A stretch of 64,000 bases of DNA from Acinetobacter sp. 10FS3-1 (GTDB lineage Bacteria > Pseudomonadota > Gammaproteobacteria > Pseudomonadales > Moraxellaceae), in assembly GCF_013343215.1 (NCBI RefSeq), contig NZ_CP039143.1, positions 248,001 through 312,000 of the forward strand. Reading direction: 5' to 3'. A program made the translations under genes and the position numbers. This document shows, in pieces, positions 46,591 to 55,256 of this stretch. The notes below the pieces were generated by a model that saw only the letters and a program-made list of their open reading frames with translations, was not told the DNA's origin and ran no database searches. Within the stretch, counting starts at the first letter, position 1. The number at the start of each line of letters is the position of its first letter.

Positions 46591-48372
46591 GTGGAAAATG
46601 AGCAGATTCACGTGTTGCAGCCAGTCTCTTCTTTGAGGGGATGGATTGACTATCTATGTCAGCCCCCTTTTTGCGCGGCACCGCTGGAAGAAACTGCGAA
46701 ACAGCTCATTCAACAGGTGCTGGATGCCATGCAGGAAGGGAACAGCTGTATACCAGCGAGCATGGAGCAGGTAGCGTCCTTACAGCATCTGGTCTGGCAG
46801 TGTGAATCCTCCGCTACAGGCGCTACGCCTTTTGTTTTTGAAAACCAGTCGTTGTATCTGTACCGTTACTGGCAGCTGGAGCAGTCTGTCGCTGCTCATA
46901 TTGCCAGAATCAAGCTGCAGGCTGTTCCGACACTGGCCTTAACTGCGTGTGAGCGTAAGCTCTTAACGGATCCCCAGCAACAAAAAGCTCTAGAAATGGT
47001 GGCTCAGCAGGCGCTAAGCATTATCACCGGGGGGCCGGGAACCGGAAAAACTTATACTTTGGCGCATATTATTGCGGTCTTGCACGAAACTTTTCCAGAT
47101 ATCCGGATTGCCATGGCGGCTCCGACTGGAAAAGCAGCACAGCGTATGAAGGAAGCCTTGCAAAACGCCCTACAGAGTGAAGCCCTAAAGCAATTTGATC
47201 TGGCAGCATTGAAACAGGTACAACCTGTTACCTTGCACCGCCTGCTGGGGCTTGGACATCAGGGCCAGCCGCGTTTTCATGCCAGACAGCCTTTGCCTTA
47301 TGATGTGATTGTGGTGGATGAAGCCTCCATGCTGGATCTGAACCTGTCGCAGATGTTGCTGGCAGCAGTTGCTGATCATGCCCGGCTGATTTTATTGGGG
47401 GATGCCGATCAGCTGGCTTCAGTGGATGTCGGCACCGTGCTGGCTGACCTGCAACGGGTTCCGGTCTTGCAAGAGAATCGGGTCCATCTGATCACCACAC
47501 GCCGTTTTGCGCCGGGTGCCAGGATCGGTGCGATGGCCAATTTCATCCAGCAGTCACACCCGCCTTCAATGGTACTCAGCCACTTTGAGCAGGCCATTGT
47601 TGAGGAAGGCGAGCTTCAGGCCATTCAACCCGATCAGGTGCCTGTCGATCTGCTGCAATTGCAATATCTGCCAAAGCGTGAAGCGAAACCCAATCCGTTA
47701 ATGTTGGAGCAGTATTATGCGCAGCTGATGTATGGCTATCAGGCCTATGTCGAGGCTGTTTTAGGTGATTCATCCACTAATTTTAAGGCCTATGTCCAGC
47801 AGGTCGTCAGCTGCTTTGATGATTACCGGATTTTAACGGCTATCCGGCATGGAGACTTCGGGCTAAACAAGATTAATCAGCAGATGGAGCAGCGCTTTTT
47901 ACAGGCCTCAGCACAGCTAAAGCAAGGGGAGTGGTATACAGGCCGTCCGGTGATGATGACCTACAATGACTACCAGTTAGGTCTGTCCAATGGCGATATC
48001 GGTATCTGTTTCTGGCGAGAGCAGCAGGATCAGGCCCAGTTTGAAGTATATTTCCCCAGTCTGGAAAAATGGGTGCCTGCTACGCGTTTACCCAAAAATA
48101 TCGAAACCGCATTTGCCCTGACCATTCACAAGTCACAAGGTTCAGAATTTACCCATACTGCGGTCGTGCTGGATCAGCAGGCCAAAAGTCTGCTCAGTAA
48201 GGAACTGATTTATACCGCGATTACCCGGGCAAAAAAAGTAGTGAGCTTGCTGGTTGATCAGGAAGCCTTTATACAGGCACTCTGTGTAAGAACCACACGG
48301 CACAGTGGTCTGAGTTTAAAGATTATTGAATGTTGTAGTAATTTGTTGGCAAAAAAGATGAAGTCTTTGTAG
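46591..48372 (+). CDS. recD: Exodeoxyribonuclease V subunit alpha (RecD)
   Basis: This 593-residue helicase has Walker A GGPGTGKT at 147-154, motif II VIVVDEASMLD, and the late motif TIHKSQGSEFTHTAVVL. RecD is the fast 5'-3' motor of RecBCD. The GTG at 46591 is chosen because GAGGA at 46579-46583 sits 7 nt before it; an in-frame GTG at 46567 has no site. It closes the recC-recB-recD operon. No terminator lies directly after the gene; the first strong one is at 48554-48591. Confidence 0.93.
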   Translation: MENEQIHVLQPVSSLRGWIDYLCQPPFCAAPLEETAKQLIQQVLDAMQEGNSCIPASMEQVASLQHLVWQCESSATGATPFVFENQSLYLYRYWQLEQSVAAHIARIKLQAVPTLALTACERKLLTDPQQQKALEMVAQQALSIITGGPGTGKTYTLAHIIAVLHETFPDIRIAMAAPTGKAAQRMKEALQNALQSEALKQFDLAALKQVQPVTLHRLLGLGHQGQPRFHARQPLPYDVIVVDEASMLDLNLSQMLLAAVADHARLILLGDADQLASVDVGTVLADLQRVPVLQENRVHLITTRRFAPGARIGAMANFIQQSHPPSMVLSHFEQAIVEEGELQAIQPDQVPVDLLQLQYLPKREAKPNPLMLEQYYAQLMYGYQAYVEAVLGDSSTNFKAYVQQVVSCFDDYRILTAIRHGDFGLNKINQQMEQRFLQASAQLKQGEWYTGRPVMMTYNDYQLGLSNGDIGICFWREQQDQAQFEVYFPSLEKWVPATRLPKNIETAFALTIHKSQGSEFTHTAVVLDQQAKSLLSKELIYTAITRAKKVVSLLVDQEAFIQALCVRTTRHSGLSLKIIECCSNLLAKKMKSL

Positions 48373-48553
48373 GTAAAAGCTTACAAGCATTCAGGAAATT
48401 GCCGCATAGAGCTTTTGCATAAGATTTGAGAAGATTGGTCACACAAAGAGTTCAACAAGGAAAGTTGAATATAAATCGCATAATAACAACAAGAATGTCT
48501 AACGACAGCGAACTTACAGTGAAGTAAGTGAATGAGGAAACTTACAGCCGCTA

Positions 48554-48591
48554 AGCCTTGTAGTTTTGGGAGAGACTACAGGGCTTTTTTA
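48554..48591 (+). terminator. Intrinsic terminator downstream of recD
   Basis: AGCCTTGTAGT at 48554-48564 pairs with ACTACAGGGCT at 48575-48585 (one G-U) and runs into TTTTTTATTG. It ends either the recCBD transcript or a separate small RNA. Confidence 0.88.
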
Positions 48592-48903
48592 TTGCCTGCT
48601 TTTAATGAATTTTGCTTTAAGTGAATTATTTAAGTACAGAAAATTACTCAATAAAATTTCGTAAGCCGGGTGATTAAATAGGTTATTAGTGTAACATTGT
48701 GCAAGCTTTGCGTAACTTATTGTATGAAATGGCTTACACGTACAGAGGATAAACACCTCTAGTTCTAATTCTCGACTATGGCAAAATCTACCACATCAGG
48801 ACGATGATTGTTAAATTACAGGATGTATCTTTAACATAATAATAAGCCTAAAACGCAATAAAAAATACAATAAATAATATGATAAAGAAGAGACCACAGC
48901 GCG

Positions 48904-48938
48904 AAAAAGCCCGAGTTTACTCGGGCTTTTTTTTTATC
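48904..48938 (+). terminator. Intrinsic terminator with perfect 13-bp stem
   Basis: AAAAAGCCCGAGT at 48904-48916 is perfectly complementary to ACTCGGGCTTTTT at 48919-48931 and is followed by further T. No protein gene ends nearby, so a non-coding transcript is implied. Confidence 0.9.
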
Positions 48939-49147
48939 GATGTTTATCACTGCATGCGCGGCTTAAAAACTTTTATATTAAATATTCTCGTTTTTGTATT
49001 TGACCTCATCAGGTTTATGGCATGTAAAGCCATTTCTTCTGGGCTTTATAAAAAATCACTGTAGGGTATGACTGCTTGAATTGAAGCAAAGATGACAGCA
49101 ATAAGGAAAAATAGTCTGGCATCTATTGATAAAAGCTGGATCTATTT

Positions 49148-49176
49148 TTGCAATCTGGCTGAATTTCCCTTAAAAT
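49148..49176 (+). promoter_or_regulatory. Sigma-70 promoter of rpsO
   Basis: TTGCAA at 49148-49153 and TAAAAT at 49171-49176 are separated by 17 nt, close to the consensus. Transcription would start near 49183, giving an untranslated leader of about 88 nt before rpsO. In E. coli this leader folds into a pseudoknot bound by S15; here only position supports that. Confidence 0.65.
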
Positions 49177-49270
49177 ATGCAACTTGCTGTAGTGATGCAC
49201 GGCAGTCAAGGTCTTGAATTCTCATTACTTTGATTTTTATCAAGATATATAAGCATCTCGGAGAAATCGA

Positions 49271-49540
49271 ATGGCTTTAACAAACGCAGATCGCGCAGAG
49301 ATCATCGCTAAATTTGCTCGCGCTGAAAACGACACGGGTTCCCCAGAAGTTCAAGTAGCTCTTTTGACTGCTCAAATCAATGACTTACAAGGTCACTTTA
49401 AAGAGCACAAACACGACCACCATAGCCGTCGCGGTCTGATCCGTATGGTTAACCAACGTCGTAAGCTTCTTGACTACCTTAAAGGTAAAGACACTACTCG
49501 TTACGGCGCTTTGATTGCTGCTTTAGGTTTACGTCGTTAA
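49271..49540 (+). CDS. rpsO: 30S ribosomal protein S15
   Basis: This 89-residue protein ([28 protein letters not shown]) has the S15 signature with [26 protein letters not shown]15 is a primary binder of 16S rRNA in the central domain of the 30S subunit. CGGAG lies about 8 nt upstream of the ATG. The pair rpsO-pnp is conserved widely; here a hairpin separates them by 242 bp. Confidence 0.97.
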   Translation: MALTNADRAEIIAKFARAENDTGSPEVQVALLTAQINDLQGHFKEHKHDHHSRRGLIRMVNQRRKLLDYLKGKDTTRYGALIAALGLRR

Positions 49541-49629
49541 TTCGATTTAAATCTTTATTTTCGGATTATTGCATTTTGAATGCCATATTGATGAAAACAA
49601 AGTTCGACCTGGCAAATGTCAGGTTAGAG

Positions 49630-49654
49630 GAAGGGGCGAATGTTTCGCTCCTTC
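49630..49654 (+). terminator. rpsO-pnp intergenic stem-loop
   Basis: GAAGGGGCGAA at 49630-49640 pairs with TTCGCTCCTTC at 49644-49654 (one G-U), followed by TTTGTGTTT. It may be the rpsO terminator. In E. coli RNase III cuts in this interval to control pnp; a comparable role here is inference. Confidence 0.65.
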
Positions 49655-49782
49655 TTTGTGTTTAAAAATCATGTTTATTTCTGGTGAGGTCGGCTTCTAA
49701 GCTTTGTCATTTACTCGGTTCTGTACTGTGAATGCCAAACCTTAGGGGTCTCCACTAGAATAAAATCAGGAAAAAATAAAAC

Positions 49783-51876
49783 ATGTCGATGTTTAATATT
49801 GTTCGTAAAGAATTTCAATTCGGTCAGCACACTGTAACTTTAGAAACCGGTCGTGTGGCCCGTCAGGCAAACAGTGTCGTAATCACCATGGGTGGTGTAC
49901 AGGTGCTTGTAGCAGTTGTTGCACAACCTAAAGCAAAAGTAGGACAAGACTTCTTCCCTTTAACTGTTAACTACCAAGAAAAGCAATATGCTGCTGGCCG
50001 TATCCCGGGGGGGTATGGCAAGCGTGAAGGTCGTCAGTCTGAAGCTGAAACTTTAATTTCACGTTTAATCGACCGTCCAATTCGTCCGTTGTTCCCGGAA
50101 GGTTACTTCAACGAAATTCAGGTCACCGCAACCGTTATTTCTTCTGACAAAACGATGGATGCTGACATTGCTGCAATGTTGGGTACATCTGCGGCATTGT
50201 CTATCGCAGGTACACCGTTCCGTGGTCCAATCGGCGGCGCACGTGTAGGTTTGATTAACGGCGAATATATTCTGAACCCGAACCTAGAACAACTCAAAGA
50301 GTCTGATCTTGATCTTGTGGTTGCCGGTACAGAATCTGCAGTACTGATGGTTGAATCTGAAGCGAAAGAACTTTCAGAAGACCAGATGCTGGGTGCTGTA
50401 TTGTTCGGTCATGACGAAATGCAGATTGCGATCCAGGCGATCAAAGAATTTGCTGCAGCTGCTGGTGCAGTTGAGTCAACTTGGGTGGCTCCGGTTAAAA
50501 ACGAAGAACTTCTTGGCAAATTGAAAGAAGCATTCGAAGCGAAAATTTCTGAAGCTTATACGATTGCAATCAAACAGGACCGTTATGCGGCACTTGATGC
50601 ACTTCAGCTAGAAGCCTTAGCTCAGTTCGTTCCAGAAAATGACGAAACCGGTCTGGCTGACGAAGTCAACGAATTATTTGAAGATCTTAAATATCGTACC
50701 GTACGTGACAACATCCTGTCTGGTAAGCCACGTATTGATGGACGTGATACCAAAACTGTTCGTGCAATCGACGTACAAGTGGGTGTACTGGACCGTGCTC
50801 ACGGTTCTGCATTGTTCACACGTGGTGAAACTCAGGCACTGGTAACCACAACTCTGGGTAATACCCGTGATGCGTTGATGGTGGATACCCTTGCAGGTAC
50901 GAAAACTGATAACTTCATGCTTCACTACAATTTCCCTGCATACTCTGTGGGTGAAACTGGTCGTGAATCTGGTCCTAAACGTCGTGAAATCGGTCATGGC
51001 CGTCTGGCGCGTCGTGGTGTTCAAGCCGTTCTTCCTGCCGCTGACCGCTTCCCGTATGTGATCCGTATTGTATCTGACATTACTGAATCAAACGGTTCGT
51101 CTTCAATGGCGTCCGTATGTGGTGCTTCTCTATCACTGATGGATGCAGGTGTGCCACTGAAAGCACCAGTTGCAGGTATTGCAATGGGTCTGGTGAAAGA
51201 AGGTGAGCGTTACGCAGTTCTTTCTGACATCCTGGGTGATGAAGATCACCTGGGTGATATGGACTTTAAAGTCGCAGGTTCTGCAAATGGTATTACTGCG
51301 CTACAAATGGACATCAAGATTGAAGGGATTACTGAAGAGATCATGGAGTCTGCATTAAACCAGGCTTATGCGGGTCGTATGCACATCTTGAATGAGATGA
51401 ACCAAGTGATTTCACGTGCGCGTCCTGAAATTTCAATGCATGCGCCGACCTTCCAGGTCATCAATATCAACCCGGACAAGATCCGTGACGTGATTGGTAA
51501 AGGTGGTGCGACTATTCGTCAGATCACTGAAGAGACCAAAGCTGCAATCGATATTGAAGATAACGGGACAGTACGTGTGTTTGGTGAAACTAAAGCTGCT
51601 GCACAAGCGGCTATTGCCAAGATCCAGGCACTGACTGCTGAAATTGAACCGGGTACAATTTACACAGGTAAAGTAATTCGTATCGTTGAATTCGGTGCTT
51701 TCGTTAATATCCTTCCGGGTACAGATGGCTTACTGCATATCTCTCAAATCTCGAACGAACGTATTGCAAACGTGACCGATGTATTGAAAGAAGGTCAGGA
51801 AGTGAAAGTACAGGTTGCCGATGTTGACAACCGTGGCCGTATCAAATTGACGATGAAAGACATCGAACAAGCTTAA
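49783..51876 (+). CDS. pnp: Polyribonucleotide nucleotidyltransferase (PNPase)
   Basis: This 697-residue phosphorolytic 3'-5' exoribonuclease has two RNase PH domains (N-terminal with [22 protein letters not shown]; second with [18 protein letters not shown] and [10 protein letters not shown]), a KH domain with [14 protein letters not shown] and a C-terminal S1 domain ([28 protein letters not shown]). PNPase degrades mRNA and is part of the degradosome in many gammaproteobacteria. CAGGA lies upstream of the ATG. Translation of pnp is autoregulated in E. coli through leader cleavage, which would involve the upstream stem-loop. It is followed by a large terminator. Confidence 0.97.
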   Translation: MSMFNIVRKEFQFGQHTVTLETGRVARQANSVVITMGGVQVLVAVVAQPKAKVGQDFFPLTVNYQEKQYAAGRIPGGYGKREGRQSEAETLISRLIDRPIRPLFPEGYFNEIQVTATVISSDKTMDADIAAMLGTSAALSIAGTPFRGPIGGARVGLINGEYILNPNLEQLKESDLDLVVAGTESAVLMVESEAKELSEDQMLGAVLFGHDEMQIAIQAIKEFAAAAGAVESTWVAPVKNEELLGKLKEAFEAKISEAYTIAIKQDRYAALDALQLEALAQFVPENDETGLADEVNELFEDLKYRTVRDNILSGKPRIDGRDTKTVRAIDVQVGVLDRAHGSALFTRGETQALVTTTLGNTRDALMVDTLAGTKTDNFMLHYNFPAYSVGETGRESGPKRREIGHGRLARRGVQAVLPAADRFPYVIRIVSDITESNGSSSMASVCGASLSLMDAGVPLKAPVAGIAMGLVKEGERYAVLSDILGDEDHLGDMDFKVAGSANGITALQMDIKIEGITEEIMESALNQAYAGRMHILNEMNQVISRARPEISMHAPTFQVININPDKIRDVIGKGGATIRQITEETKAAIDIEDNGTVRVFGETKAAAQAAIAKIQALTAEIEPGTIYTGKVIRIVEFGAFVNILPGTDGLLHISQISNERIANVTDVLKEGQEVKVQVADVDNRGRIKLTMKDIEQA

Positions 51877-51886
51877 TCTTTAAACA

Positions 51887-51971
51887 TTCACATCAGTAAG
51901 CTGATGTGAATTGAAAAAATCAGCCTTGTGTATGACCTGAGTGATGACTTGGGTTTGCACAGGGCTTTTTT
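51887..51971 (+). terminator. Terminator region after pnp
   Basis: A perfect stem TTCACATCA (51887-51895) with TGATGTGAA (51902-51910) is followed by a long hairpin, AGCCTTGTGT (51922-51931) with GCACAGGGCT (51957-51966), ending in TTTTTTA. The second is the likely intrinsic terminator. Confidence 0.8.
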
Positions 51972-52012
51972 ATGGCATGATGTAATAAAATCTGCAAAAT
52001 AATAATTGAGAT

Positions 52013-53269
52013 ATGCAAGAGTATTATTTCTATCATCATTCCACTAGCCAGCATATTTATGTGCATGATCACCTAAATCCTGAGCTTGAGCCTGCTTTTA
52101 TCTGGCTGGATTGTACCCGTGAAGATGTGGTCAACCGGGCCGAGCAATGGCAGCAGGAGTTGTATGCCAAAACCGGGCTTTGGGTCAATGAATACCATCT
52201 GCGTGATATTTTAAATCTGGAACATCCTTGCACTTTTGATACGCTGGAAGATTATGACCTGCTGATTTTCCGTAAGCTGATCAGTCCGCAGGACCAGATC
52301 AAGCTGGAATCCCAGATTCATGAAAAACACGAACGGGTGTTTGGTCTGGCCACCACTCCAGTGAGCCTGATCATGACACCGCAGGTGCTGGTCAGTATAC
52401 GCGAACAGGGGAATAAAGAAGTCGAGAGTTATATCCAGCGCATTAGCACACTGCTGGCCCGCCCAGTTGAAGAGCATTATAAGCCACGGAAACTGCCGGC
52501 TACTCCGCTAGATTTAACCTTGCGTTTGCTGAATAACATGGTGGACGGTTATCTGGATCTGCGTACTCCGTTGACCAAGCGGGTAGAGTTCTGGCAACAG
52601 GAACTCTTGCAGGGGCATCGCCGCTTTACTAAATGGCATCAGCTGTTACAGGAAAATATGGCTTTCCAGCAGGTAGAAAATTTATGTGAAGAACAAATTG
52701 AAATTCTGCAGGAACTACGCGATGAGATTGTGGATAATTATCCGCATCTTAAAGGAAAAAAACGCAATGAAAAGCAGGAAATCATGCTGGTACGGGTGGA
52801 TGACCTGACCAGCCATATCGAAAGAATTCAAAAACACACCACACGTTTGCGTGGAGCAGTACAAACGGCGATTGACTTACATTTTTCCGCAGTTGCCAAC
52901 CAGACCAATGAAAATATGCGTATTCTGGCCATCATCACGGCGATCTTTGCACCGTTGACCTTGCTGACCGGTATTTACGGCATGAACTTTGAATATATTC
53001 CCGGACTCAAGTCGCCTACAGGCTTCTGGATCATGCTGGGGATTATGCTGATCACTACCGTCTTGCTCGTTTATTATTTTTATCGCCGGCATCTGGTGGG
53101 ACGTGGTGAAAAAAGTGTGATTGATATGCTGGCGCAGGAACAGGTGAATCAGCAAATGAACTTACTCTGGTTTATCGGCTATGAGCCAATTAAACACAGC
53201 CTGACCGGAACCGTCAAAGGCACAGTGAAGACCATGAAAATGCTGGAAAAGTTTAGCCGCCTGAAATAG
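52013..53269 (+). CDS. CorA family divalent-cation transporter
   Basis: This 418-residue protein has a large N-terminal cytoplasmic domain (about 1-300), a long helix, then two transmembrane helices (about 303-322 and 337-358) with the defining GMN motif at 323-325 (YGMNFEY). CorA-type proteins form pentameric channels for Mg2+, Co2+ or, in the ZntB group, Zn2+; the ion cannot be told from sequence. Unlike typical CorA, which ends a few residues after the last helix, this protein carries about 61 further residues (RRHLVGRGEKSVIDMLAQEQ and onward). It is monocistronic. Confidence 0.85.
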   Translation: MQEYYFYHHSTSQHIYVHDHLNPELEPAFIWLDCTREDVVNRAEQWQQELYAKTGLWVNEYHLRDILNLEHPCTFDTLEDYDLLIFRKLISPQDQIKLESQIHEKHERVFGLATTPVSLIMTPQVLVSIREQGNKEVESYIQRISTLLARPVEEHYKPRKLPATPLDLTLRLLNNMVDGYLDLRTPLTKRVEFWQQELLQGHRRFTKWHQLLQENMAFQQVENLCEEQIEILQELRDEIVDNYPHLKGKKRNEKQEIMLVRVDDLTSHIERIQKHTTRLRGAVQTAIDLHFSAVANQTNENMRILAIITAIFAPLTLLTGIYGMNFEYIPGLKSPTGFWIMLGIMLITTVLLVYYFYRRHLVGRGEKSVIDMLAQEQVNQQMNLLWFIGYEPIKHSLTGTVKGTVKTMKMLEKFSRLK

Positions 53270-53359
53270 AAAAATGTATCTCTTGCCAGATCATCTTTAA
53301 AAATGCCGATTGCGCTTAATAGCTAAACCGGATGAAGCGCTATATTTTAAGGATGAGTC

Positions 53360-53623
53360 TTACTCCAGAGGATCAGCTTCTGCATTTTTCAGGAGACGGT
53401 AAATTTCATCTTTGAGTTTAAGCTTTTTACGTTTAATGACTTCAATGTCATTATTCACATGATTCACCGGATCGAGCTCAAGTTGGACAATCTTTTTGTC
53501 CAGCTCATTATGCTCTTCAAACAGGCGGGCGAAATGTGGATTTTCTTCGCGAAGCTGCACAATTAAATCGCGATATTCGGGAAACATATATTTCATTTTT
53601 TTATTGCAGTCTTTAGTCTTCAT
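53360..53623 (-). CDS. YdcH family (DUF465) protein
   Basis: This 87-residue protein contains the core MFPEYRDLIVQLREENPHFARLFEEHNELDKKI and a basic helix KRKKLKLKDEIYRLL, matching the DUF465/YdcH family of small coiled-coil proteins of unknown role. The E. coli protein starts at MFPEYRDLI, so translation may begin at 53587 and give 75 residues. No clear ribosome binding site supports either start. It is convergent with the CorA-type gene. Confidence 0.85.
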   Translation of the reverse strand: MKTKDCNKKMKYMFPEYRDLIVQLREENPHFARLFEEHNELDKKIVQLELDPVNHVNNDIEVIKRKKLKLKDEIYRLLKNAEADPLE

Positions 53624-53662
53624 AGAAATTCAGGAACTCTCAAAATCAAAGAAAAACATACT

Positions 53663-53704
53663 ATGCCCTGACTTTATTCAGCAATTTGAATAGGAACAGG
53701 GCAT
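53663..53704 (-). terminator. Stem-loop after cbpM, probable terminator
   Basis: ATGCCCTG at 53663-53670 pairs with CAGGGCAT at 53697-53704, with an inner stem ATTCA 53676-53680 and TGAAT 53687-53691. On the minus strand a TTTTT tract follows eight nt later. It lies just beyond the cbpM stop. Confidence 0.5.
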
Positions 53705-53714
53705 GAGAAAAGGC

Positions 53715-54044
53715 CTATTTAAAATGTAAGTGTTTAATCTCACGGCGCAATTCCTGTACCTCATCAATCAGGTCCAGCATCATTGCCACTGCACTGAAAG
53801 AAGCGTCAAAATCGCGCTGCAGACGGTAAGCACGTTGTGCACGCGAAATATCTTCACCTAAAAAGAAGCTCGTTTGTGTGGTGGAGCGATCCGGTAAAAT
53901 GCCATGTTCTATCAGCTGCATGACCCATTCCGGACTTTGGCCGCAGACTTCAGAAAAATGAATCAAATCAAAGGTGCGATCATCCATAATTTCAGAAGGG
54001 ATAGAACCGTGTGAGAAATTCTCTTGATACTGAATTGTAGTCAT
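53715..54044 (-). CDS. cbpM: Chaperone modulator CbpM
   Basis: This 109-residue protein begins MTTIQYQENFSHGSIPS and has the MerR-like CbpM pattern: FDLIHFSEVCGQSPEWVMQLIEHGILP (helix-turn-helix like) and DISRAQRAYRLQRDFDASFSAVAMMLDLIDEVQELRREI. CbpM inhibits and modulates the DnaJ-like co-chaperone CbpA and normally follows cbpA in an operon. Here no cbpA lies upstream. The start at 54044 has AAGGAG seven nt before it; the upstream ATG at 54080 is rejected. The orphan state is notable. Confidence 0.85.
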   Translation of the reverse strand: MTTIQYQENFSHGSIPSEIMDDRTFDLIHFSEVCGQSPEWVMQLIEHGILPDRSTTQTSFFLGEDISRAQRAYRLQRDFDASFSAVAMMLDLIDEVQELRREIKHLHFK

Positions 54045-54080
54045 AGGTTTACTCCTTAAACAGCTAGGCGAGAGCTTCAA

Positions 54081-54495
54081 CAGGAAATGATGCTGAAGAG
54101 TGAGATAAGCTTAAGTAGCTCAAATCTCGCTGCTCTGCCCCCAATGGCATGCTATAGCAGCTGCCAAAGCTTGGAAATGAAACAAGATGAAACCCGACAG
54201 GGTCTCCTCTGGAGCTTTGCCTTTAAAACGGTCAGACTTCATATGTTTAAGAGCAAGCTGTCGAGTTTCTATGCGGGTACTATGACCTGCGCTCCTGCAT
54301 CCCTTCTTAGTCACTTGGTAGAAGAAACAGGTGCCAACTTTGAACTGTAATTGAACCATCCAAAGCAATTGAAGCCGAGACTGAAGCTTGATCATCATTT
54401 TTGAATAAAAATTAACCGCCTTCCAACCATTATTGTGATTTTCTGAATATTGAAACAGTTATTATTTGTACCTTATTGTTTCAAAACATGACCAA
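54081..54495. other. Gene-poor region upstream of cbpM
   Basis: These 415 bp hold open frames of 87-92 codons on both strands, but none has a ribosome binding site or recognisable domain, and their translations look random (Cys/His/Ser-rich, no conserved block). No cbpA fragment can be recognised. It must contain the cbpM promoter on the minus strand. Confidence 0.4.
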
Positions 54496-54522
54496 TAAAA
54501 AAGCCCCTGCAAGAGGAGCTTT
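54496..54522 (-). terminator. Intrinsic terminator of the DUF2147 gene
   Basis: AAAGCCCCT at 54500-54508 pairs with AGGAGCTTT at 54514-54522 (G-U on the minus transcript) and is followed on the minus strand by a T-run. Confidence 0.75.
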
Positions 54523-54537
54523 AAAAAGCTTAGAGAA

Positions 54538-54999
54538 TTAGTATTTTACCCAAGTTACGCTACGACCAATAACTGAAACTCCGACATAGCCGCGTAAGGT
54601 TAGACGTTTACCGTTGGCACTTAAACGTGCCTTGCCCTTGTAGACTTTACCGCTGATTGGATCTAAAACCTTGCCATCATGGTATTCACGCGGTTTTTTT
54701 GGGTCTGCTTTAAAATCCCAGATAAATGGCAAACCTAGGAAAGGCTTGTTCTTGAGCTGACCTGGACACTTATGGCAGATCCCCATTTTTTCTGCACCCG
54801 GCAAACTGCGAGTTTCGACGATGATGCCTTCATAGCTGCCATCAGGTTTTTTACGGATTTCAACATCTGCACGTGAATATCCAGATTGATCATCAATCGT
54901 TTTCCATTTCCCCAGTAATGGATCATCGGCTGCAATACTTAAACTTGCCGCTGTTGCCAAGGTGAACCCCATTATTAAACGATTTAAATTTTTCATCAT
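54538..54999 (-). CDS. DUF2147 family exported protein
   Basis: This 153-residue protein has a signal peptide (MMKNLNRLIMGFTLATAASLSIAADD). The DUF2147 core follows: DPLLGKWKTIDDQSGYSRADVEI, a GICHKCPGQLKNKPFLGLPFIWDF segment with two Cys, then beta-rich repeats GKVLDPISGKVYKGKARLSANGKRLTLRGYVG and a C-terminal GRSVTWVKY. The fold is a lipocalin-like barrel by family knowledge, exported to the periplasm. Function is unknown. It has its own terminator. Confidence 0.88.
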   Translation of the reverse strand: MMKNLNRLIMGFTLATAASLSIAADDPLLGKWKTIDDQSGYSRADVEIRKKPDGSYEGIIVETRSLPGAEKMGICHKCPGQLKNKPFLGLPFIWDFKADPKKPREYHDGKVLDPISGKVYKGKARLSANGKRLTLRGYVGVSVIGRSVTWVKY

Positions 55000-55214
55000 A
55001 ACTTGCCTGTTGACTAATGATTATCCGTATTAGATTTATTACTCTAATTTATTTGCAATCATTAACAAAATCAATACCATGAACAGTGATAGATGTCTCG
55101 CTTATTTAAAATAAAGTGAATGGTGTTTGTTATAAGGTAATTAATTATTAACAAATCAAAAGGTCGGTTTTATTTAAAAGAGGAAATTTGCAACGATGTT
55201 ATCGAAATATAAAT

Positions 55215-55247
55215 AAAAAAAAGCATTCTTGACGAATGCTTTTTTTT
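55215..55247 (-). terminator. Intrinsic terminator of hslO
   Basis: AAGCATTC at 55221-55228 pairs with GAATGCTT at 55234-55241, flanked by A and T runs on each side, and lies 10 bp after the hslO stop. Confidence 0.9.
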
Positions 55248-55256
55248 GAAACTGAT

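Larger units (their letters stand above)
48373..49147. other. Gene-free region between recD and rpsO with two strong terminators
   Basis: About 775 bp contain no convincing protein gene but two intrinsic terminators on the plus strand, at 48554-48591 and 48904-48938, about 350 bp apart. The first is preceded by paired segments (ACTTAC 48512-48517 with GTAAGT 48524-48529). Before the second, AGAGG (48744-48748) and CCTCT (48756-48760) form a small hairpin, and GGA triplets occur in single-stranded-looking stretches. Either could end a small RNA; the first could also end the recD transcript. I could not match a known RNA family. Confidence 0.45.

Noticed and set aside
48879..49064. Open frame of 61 codons before rpsO
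   Set aside because: It contains the perfect 13-bp terminator and poly-T tract, which would code for a run of Phe; not protein-like.
54087..54398. Overlapping frames of 87-92 codons on both strands upstream of cbpM
   Set aside because: Neither has a ribosome binding site or family match, and both overlap; I looked for a cbpA remnant and saw none.
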